A stretch of 9,821 nt of DNA from Acidobacteriota bacterium (GTDB taxonomy: Bacteria > Acidobacteriota > UBA6911 > RPQK01 > JADFOI01): NCBI GenBank assembly GCA_022545645.1, contig JACZQQ010000086.1, positions 1 through 9,821 of the forward strand, read 5' to 3'. Below are positions 6,279 through 9,821 of this stretch, piece by piece. The notes below the pieces were generated by a model. That model did not search any database and was not told where the DNA came from. It was given only the letters and a program-made list of their open reading frames with translations. Made by a program: the position numbers and the translations under genes. Each line of letters starts with the position of its first letter. Position 1 is the first letter of the stretch.

Positions 6279-6659
6279 ATGGCGATTGGGAAAGAGCATA
6301 AGGAATTTCACACTTTGGACATGGACGAAGGATGGGAAGTCCCCGAAGGCTATCCCAGTGGTATCCAGCAGAAGATTCTGTCGGGTCGTCTCGATGAAAA
6401 GAATAAAAGGGGCAGCCGCACCCGGCTGCTGCGCTTCCTTCCCGGTGTCTACACAACGGCACCCTTCGTTCACGAGTACTGGGAGGAAGTCTATCTCCTC
6501 TCCGGAGAATTGATCGTAGGCAACGACGAGCAGGGCAATGGGGGTGAAACCTTCAGTTCCCCCACCTACGCCTGCCGTCCTCCGGGAGCCTTCCACGGTC
6601 CCTTCAAGTCTGTGGACGGCTGTCTCCTCTACGAGATCCATTACTTCGATCCCGTATAA
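6279..6659 (+). CDS. Small single-domain cupin protein (ChrR-like)
   Basis: The 126 residues contain one cupin barrel. Motif 1 is GVYTTAPFVHEYWEEVYLLSG (56-76), with His65, Glu69/70 and the closing Gly76. Motif 2 is PPGAFHGPF (101-109), with His106. The second His of the classic HxH is absent (His-Glu-Tyr), so the metal site may use fewer histidines or be degenerate. It starts 19 bp after ubiD behind GGAGG at 6263-6267, so the two are almost certainly one transcript. Small cupins can be metal-dependent oxygenases, isomerases, lyases or ligand sensors. Here a role on the substrate or product of the decarboxylase is an inference. The gene ends 6 bp from the converging DUF2848 gene. Confidence 0.8.
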   Translation: MAIGKEHKEFHTLDMDEGWEVPEGYPSGIQQKILSGRLDEKNKRGSRTRLLRFLPGVYTTAPFVHEYWEEVYLLSGELIVGNDEQGNGGETFSSPTYACRPPGAFHGPFKSVDGCLLYEIHYFDPV

Positions 6660-6665
6660 CCCAAC

Positions 6666-7364
6666 TCAACCTAAGATGGGGAGCGTGCGGATGTCGTAAC
6701 CGTGGGTGATCCGTCGATCGAGGACGGGGTCCACCAGTTCCAGCTCGAACCTCTCGGAGGGTTGAATCTCACCCAGAGTGGCCAGGGTGCCCCCGAACAT
6801 CAGGGTGCCGTCACAAAGGCTGTCGCTGTCGGTGTAGCGTGCAATCAGATCCGTGGGTGGAAGCATCTTGGCCACCGGTCCCTCTTGATACAGCTCTCTT
6901 TTGTTTCCCGCGTATGAGCGAAGAATCATCTGGTCCCAATGTTCCGCAACCTCATCGTAGGGCCAGAGGACCGGGGCCACAGGCTTGTCGCAAACTTGCT
7001 TGGAAACAGTCACCCCGTAGGTCTCAACTTCGCGGTCGGTGTGGTCCGATCCGACCCCTATCCAGAGCCGGCCCGATTGCTGGACCAGGATGACCTCCAC
7101 TTCACCGCTGGACTTCTCACCCACCACCTGAATCTGGCCGGCAGTGGTGAGGCGGGCGGCCGCCACCCGGTAGAAGATGGGTGTGGAAGCCGGACGTTGA
7201 ATTCCAAGTTTTTCAAGCTCACGGATGTGCTTCTCCACGGCCTCTGCATCCCGGCCCGTCCAACCGGCGATGACGGCTTCGCCGATGCTAAACTGGGCCC
7301 TCTCGGATCCGGTCGAAGAAGTGAGATCAAAAGATAGTGTGATAGCGCTTGTGTCTGTTTTCAT
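6666..7364 (-). CDS. DUF2848 family protein
   Basis: This 232-residue protein is of full length and recognisable as DUF2848. Conserved blocks seen are VIAGWTGRD (31-39), FYRVAAARLT (64-73), SGEVEVILV (86-94), the strongly conserved VGSDHTDRE (104-112), SKQVCDKPVAP (121-131), LYQEGPVA (158-165) and MFGGTLATLGEI (189-200). The family has no well-established activity. The fold and the GSDHTDR block recall fumarylacetoacetate hydrolase-like enzymes, so a C-C hydrolase or decarboxylase role on a keto or dioic acid is a guess. It is cytosolic, with no signal or membrane segment. A TATAAT lies only nine bases before the ATG and no Shine-Dalgarno sequence is present, so the mRNA may be leaderless. 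It converges on the cupin gene and diverges from the ATP-grasp gene. Confidence 0.85.
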   Translation of the reverse strand: MKTDTSAITLSFDLTSSTGSERAQFSIGEAVIAGWTGRDAEAVEKHIRELEKLGIQRPASTPIFYRVAAARLTTAGQIQVVGEKSSGEVEVILVQQSGRLWIGVGSDHTDREVETYGVTVSKQVCDKPVAPVLWPYDEVAEHWDQMILRSYAGNKRELYQEGPVAKMLPPTDLIARYTDSDSLCDGTLMFGGTLATLGEIQPSERFELELVDPVLDRRITHGYDIRTLPILG

Positions 7365-7373
7365 GGTCCGGGC

Positions 7374-7379
7374 ATTATA
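7374..7379 (-). promoter_or_regulatory. Consensus -10 of the DUF2848 gene, close to the start codon
   Basis: TATAAT (7379-7374, minus strand) ends nine bases before the ATG at 7364. Transcription would begin within about three bases of the start codon, which implies a leaderless or nearly leaderless mRNA. That agrees with the lack of a Shine-Dalgarno sequence. The -35 region (around 7402-7397, AGTCGG) is weak. Confidence 0.5.
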
Positions 7380-7482
7380 ACGGGGAAGGGAAGGAACCGA
7401 CTACCCCTTTTCCCTGGAGGCAAGGAAGGGTTAAGATGCAGCCTCCATATGAATCGTGCTTGGAGGATGAAGGTGAGGATCG

Positions 7483-8187
7483 ATGAGCGGTAGAGAAGTT
7501 TTTTTGAAGTATTACCATCTTGCCCGGGAGGAGAACAGGGGTTTCCTTCTGGAACATGAGGCTGCAGAAGTGTGTCTGAGTTACCAGCTCCCCTTGCCCG
7601 AGGCCGACCTGGCTGAAAACAAAGAGGAAGCCATCTCCATCGCCGAAAAACTGGGTTATCCTGTGGTCATGAAGGTGGTATCACCCCAGGTCCTCCACAA
7701 GTCGGATGTGGGCGGAGTGCGGGTTGGGATTCAGGCCCGGGAGCAGCTGGTGGAAGCCTATGATGCGATCGTGGAGAGTGTGAAACAACACAGCCCGGAG
7801 GCCCAAATCAAAGGACAGGTGATCGCAAAAATGGCGGGTGAGGGCGTGGAGACGATCGTGGGCCTGAAAAGAGATGAGGTTTTCGGACCCGTCGTCATGT
7901 TCGGGATTGGCGGTATCTTTGTTGAGGTTTATCAGGACGTCACTTTTCGACTGTGCCCTGTCGGAGAAAAAGAGGTCGAAGACATGTTGAGTGAAGTCAA
8001 AGGATATAAGCTGCTGGGTGGCTTCCGAGGGAAGCCCAAGGCGGACATGGATGCCCTCAAAAAGGTGATCCTGGCGGTTTGTGCCCTGGGAACGGAAAAT
8101 CCTGAAGTGGGTTCAGTGGATCTGAACCCGGTGCTGGTCAACGGAGAAGGAGCACTGGCACTGGATACCCGAATCGTCCTGCAGTGA
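7483..8187 (+). CDS. ATP-grasp subunit of an ADP-forming acyl-CoA synthetase (ACD beta-like)
   Basis: ADP-forming acetyl/acyl-CoA synthetases convert acyl-CoA + ADP + Pi to acid + CoA + ATP. In two-subunit forms the beta chain is a stand-alone ATP-grasp domain of about 230 residues, as here (234). Visible are the nucleotide-binding GYPVVMKVVSPQVLHKSD (58-75), VGGVRVG (76-82), the phosphate-handling GPVVMFGIGGIFVEVYQD (135-152) with FRLCP (155-159), and the acidic metal site SVDLNPVL (211-218). The start has GAGG four bases before the ATG. The matching alpha subunit, which has the CoA-binding and ligase domains and the phosphorylated His, is not within the window. It may lie elsewhere or this chain may have another partner. 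Use for ATP production from a CoA thioester is known for the family. The acyl substrate is unknown. Confidence 0.88.
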   Translation: MSGREVFLKYYHLAREENRGFLLEHEAAEVCLSYQLPLPEADLAENKEEAISIAEKLGYPVVMKVVSPQVLHKSDVGGVRVGIQAREQLVEAYDAIVESVKQHSPEAQIKGQVIAKMAGEGVETIVGLKRDEVFGPVVMFGIGGIFVEVYQDVTFRLCPVGEKEVEDMLSEVKGYKLLGGFRGKPKADMDALKKVILAVCALGTENPEVGSVDLNPVLVNGEGALALDTRIVLQ

Positions 8188-8190
8188 ATT

Positions 8191-8222
8191 CGTGCTTTCG
8201 TGCGTTCGTGCGTTCGTGCAGT
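8191..8222 (+). repeat. Octamer tandem repeat (CGTGCKTT)x4
   Basis: Four 8-bp units in phase: CGTGCTTT, CGTGCGTT, CGTGCGTT, CGTGCAGT. It begins 3 bp after the ATP-grasp stop codon. A palindrome, GGAGCGCGCTCC (8224-8235), follows at once. The related series at 9614-9645 begins with the same CGTGCTTT unit. Confidence 0.85.
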
Positions 8223-8241
8223 CGGAGCGCGCTCCGCGCGC

Positions 8242-8338
8242 GTTCCAAGTTTCAGGTTTCAGGTTCCAGGTTTCAGGTCAGGTTTGGGATTTAGGATTTG
8301 GAATTTGTTTGGGATTTGGGATTTAGGATTTGGAATTT
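8242..8338 (+). repeat. Heptamer tandem repeats, GTTTCAG type then GGGATTT type
   Basis: From 8242 to 8276 there are five 7-bp units (GTTCCAA, GTTTCAG twice, GTTCCAG, GTTTCAG), followed by a partial GTCAG. From 8282 to 8338 units of the type GGGATTT/AGGATTT/GGAATTT follow. Within the second block a 24-bp stretch is repeated perfectly (8283-8306 and 8315-8338) with 8 bp between. The stretch fills the gap between the convergent ATP-grasp and aminotransferase genes and has no coding potential. Confidence 0.85.
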
Positions 8339-8367
8339 CCGCTGACAGGTGCGAAGCTGTCAGCGGA
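8338..8367 (-). terminator. 11-bp perfect hairpin directly after the aminotransferase stop
   Basis: TCCGCTGACAG (8338-8348) and CTGTCAGCGGA (8357-8367) form a perfect 11-bp stem around an 8-nt loop, which on the minus strand contains UUCG. It abuts the aminotransferase stop codon (8370-8368). There is no T tract on either side, so it is not a classic intrinsic terminator. It could be an RNA 3'-end stabiliser, a Rho-assisted stop or part of the neighbouring repeat element. Confidence 0.55.
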
Positions 8368-9534
8368 CTAAACTCTTAGACTGGCGGGCATTTCTGCGAC
8401 CGCCTTTTTCATCCGATCCATGGCTTCAAGGATGCTCTCAGTCTCGACGGCATAGGAAAGCCGGATGAAGCCTTCATAGTCAAAGCCGCTTCCGTTGGTG
8501 AGCACCACGCCCGCTTCTTTCACCAGGTATTGAGCGAACTCCAGGGAAGGAACCCCAAGCTCCCGAATATCGGCGAAGGCAAAGAACGTCCCCTTCGGGG
8601 ATTCACAGTGAATTCCGGGGATGTCGTTGAGTCCTTCCACTAACAGGTCCCGCCTTTCCAGGTAGGCCTGTCGCATTTCCTCCACACAATCCTGAGGACC
8701 GTTCAGGGCGGTGATGCAAGCCATCTGCGAAGGAACGTTGGCACTGATATTGATCGTGTGGTGATACTTCAAGAAGTGGATCAGCTTATCGCTGGAGGCT
8801 GCCAGGTATCCTACCCTCAAGCCGGTCATGGCATAAGTCTTGGAGAAACTGTTGACCTGAACCACGTGGTCCTTGGCATCGGGAAGGGAAAGGAGACTTT
8901 CATGCCTCACCCCATCGAAGACCAGGTGTTCGTAGACCTCATCGGAGATCAAGGTGATGTTGTGCTCTATGGCCAACTCCAGGATGGCGTTCAGGGTTTC
9001 TTTAGGGTAGACGCTTCCGGTGGGATTGTTGGGGGTCAGCACGATGAGGATCTTGCTCTTGGGAGTGATGACCTTCTCGATCTCAGCTGGGTCGGGAATA
9101 AAACCTTCTTCGCTCTTCAACTTGACGAATACGGCTTTGGCCCCGGCCAGATGGGCATTACCCAAATAAGGGGGGTAATGGGGGAGAAGGACAATAATTT
9201 CGTCTCCCGGATTGGCCAGAGCCATGACGGCAACATGCAGGGCTGCCTGGCCTCCCGCCGTCACTAAAAGCTCTTCGTCTGGATTATAAGTAGCGCCATA
9301 TTCCTTTTGGATCTTCTCAGCAATGGCCTGACGCAGTTCCGGGTGACCCCGATCGGGTCCATAGTGAGTGTGGCCTTCATCCAGAGCCTTCTTGGCCGCC
9401 TCTGCGATGTGATTGGGGGTGACGAAGTCCGGTTCTCCGAGCTGGAGATAGATACAGTCCTCTCTTGTGGCCGCCAACTCCATGATGCTGTAAAAAGGGG
9501 AACGTTGGACTGCAAGAATTCTGTCTGCCAGCAC
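8368..9534 (-). CDS. Class I/II pyridoxal-phosphate aminotransferase (aspartate/alanine aminotransferase-like)
   Basis: A cytosolic fold-type I PLP aminotransferase of 388 residues, normal for the AAT-I family. Seen are LQLGEPDF (30-37), GGQAALH (94-100, phosphate-binding turn), NNPTG (169-173), SDEVY (197-201) with the pyridine-N-binding Asp198, the PLP lysine Lys232 in SFSKTYAMTGLRVGY, and the substrate carboxylate-binding Arg358 in FIRLSYA. The GTG start is seven bases after AAGGAGG and 18-20 nt from a predicted transcription start. The fold covers aspartate, alanine, aromatic and N-succinyl-diaminopimelate (DapC) transaminases. With a dap operon in the window a DapC role is possible, but it is over 4 kb away in a separate unit and sequence alone does not show it. 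Its stop codon abuts an 11-bp hairpin. Confidence 0.93.
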   Translation of the reverse strand: MLADRILAVQRSPFYSIMELAATREDCIYLQLGEPDFVTPNHIAEAAKKALDEGHTHYGPDRGHPELRQAIAEKIQKEYGATYNPDEELLVTAGGQAALHVAVMALANPGDEIIVLLPHYPPYLGNAHLAGAKAVFVKLKSEEGFIPDPAEIEKVITPKSKILIVLTPNNPTGSVYPKETLNAILELAIEHNITLISDEVYEHLVFDGVRHESLLSLPDAKDHVVQVNSFSKTYAMTGLRVGYLAASSDKLIHFLKYHHTINISANVPSQMACITALNGPQDCVEEMRQAYLERRDLLVEGLNDIPGIHCESPKGTFFAFADIRELGVPSLEFAQYLVKEAGVVLTNGSGFDYEGFIRLSYAVETESILEAMDRMKKAVAEMPASLRV

Positions 9535-9559
9535 GAAATCGCCTCCTTAGAAAAGCGGA

Positions 9560-9588
9560 ATTATAGCGCGCCGCACGCGCAGAGACAA
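9560..9588 (-). promoter_or_regulatory. Promoter of the aminotransferase gene
   Basis: TTGTCT (9588-9583), a 17-bp spacer and a perfect TATAAT (9565-9560) on the minus strand predict a start near 9553. The leader of about 20 nt contains AAGGAGG. The -35 is identical to that of the ncRNA promoter and abuts the GC-rich repeat at 9588-9604. Confidence 0.65.
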
Positions 9589-9680
9589 GCGCGCTTCGCG
9601 CGCTTTGCGCGCTCGTGCTTTCGTGCTGTGGTGCAGTCGTGCGGTTGTGTGGGGCACAGGTGGTCAGGTGGTCAGGTGGT
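9588..9680 (+). repeat. Palindrome plus octamer repeats between divergent genes
   Basis: AGCGCGC-TTC-GCGCGCT (9588-9604) is a perfect 7-bp hairpin. Then come the octamers CGTGCTTT, CGTGCTGT, GGTGCAGT and CGTGCGGT (9614-9645), and a separate exact triplication of CAGGTGGT (9657-9680). The first two parts resemble 8191-8235 and 224-258. No gene is visible in the stretch. Confidence 0.8.
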
Positions 9681-9700
9681 CATCCGGCCGGCCGGTCTGG

Positions 9701-9706
9701 TAGAAT
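9701..9706 (+). promoter_or_regulatory. Possible -10 of the secreted-protein gene
   Basis: TAGAAT (9701-9706), with TGGTCA (9677-9682) 18 bp upstream as a weak -35, would start transcription near 9713, about 12 nt before the ATG. No Shine-Dalgarno sequence is seen in that short leader. The -35 would lie at the end of the CAGGTGGT repeat. Confidence 0.35.
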
Positions 9707-9724
9707 CCCAGCGTGCTAACAAAG

Positions 9725-9821
9725 ATGAGACAGAAATTGTTGCCCAGAACGCTTGCTGTTGTGCTGTTTTTCGGTTTCCTTCTTCCCCTCTGGGCTCAGA
9801 CCGGGTCGAGAGTCCAGAAGC
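9725..9821 (+). CDS. 5' end of a secreted protein with signal peptide, cut by the right edge
   Basis: The 32 visible codons from the ATG at 9725 read as a typical Sec signal peptide. There is a basic start (MRQKLLPR), a hydrophobic core (LAVVLFFGFLLPLWA) and a plausible signal peptidase I site after Ala24 (LWA before QTGS). There is no lipobox cysteine. The mature part seen (QTGSRVQK) is too short to identify, so only export from the cytoplasm can be predicted. It diverges from the aminotransferase gene. Confidence 0.7.
   Translation, partial: MRQKLLPRTLAVVLFFGFLLPLWAQTGSRVQK

Noticed and set aside
6657..6668. Bidirectional terminator between the convergent cupin and DUF2848 genes
   Set aside because: The gap is only 6 bp and I found no stem followed by a T tract there.
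8188..8338. CRISPR array
   Set aside because: The repeats are contiguous 7-8 bp units without spacers of regular length. No cas genes are present.

Overview
The window is bacterial: Shine-Dalgarno-led genes, overlapping operon genes and sigma70-like promoters. It reads as a chromosomal segment of a deep-branching, non-model lineage. An Acidobacteriota-like origin is my guess, based on the archaeal/fungal-type Asd, the short-form DapB, an ADP-forming acyl-CoA synthetase-type ATP-grasp protein and mosaic 7-8 bp intergenic repeats. No single marker fixes the taxon.

Left part (1-3762, minus strand): a lysine/diaminopimelate operon in the order asd-dapB-dapA-dapD, with dapB/dapA overlapping by 4 bp and dapA/dapD by 8 bp. 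It takes aspartyl phosphate to N-succinyl-2-amino-6-ketopimelate, so the lineage uses the succinylase branch. The later steps (aminotransferase, DapE, DapF) are not identified here. Beyond dapD, the 5' end of an unrecognised minus-strand gene runs off the left edge.

Centre (3763-4768): about 1 kb with no credible protein gene, and the most interesting part of the window. On the minus strand it holds what looks like a complete gene for a structured non-coding RNA of about 444 nt. The elements are a promoter (4403-4376), a predicted start at about 4369, a 9-bp helix joining the 5' and 3' ends, a series of nested or adjacent helices with UUCG and GAAA tetraloops, and an eight-U tract straight after the closing helix. 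I recognise no known RNA class in it. Next to it are a perfect 17-bp palindrome, two adjacent DnaA-box-like 9-mers and a likely promoter for ubiD.

Right part: ubiD-family decarboxylase and a small cupin form a two-gene plus-strand unit. They converge, with a 6-bp gap, on a minus-strand DUF2848 protein, which diverges from a stand-alone ATP-grasp subunit of the ADP-forming acyl-CoA synthetase type. Together these suggest metabolism of an organic (possibly aromatic) acid, but the substrate is unknown. A class I/II PLP aminotransferase follows on the minus strand with a good promoter. The window ends in the start of a gene for a secreted protein.

The gaps at 224-258, 8191-8338 and 9588-9680 carry related mosaics of GC-rich palindromes and short tandem repeats, apparently a dispersed intergenic repeat family.
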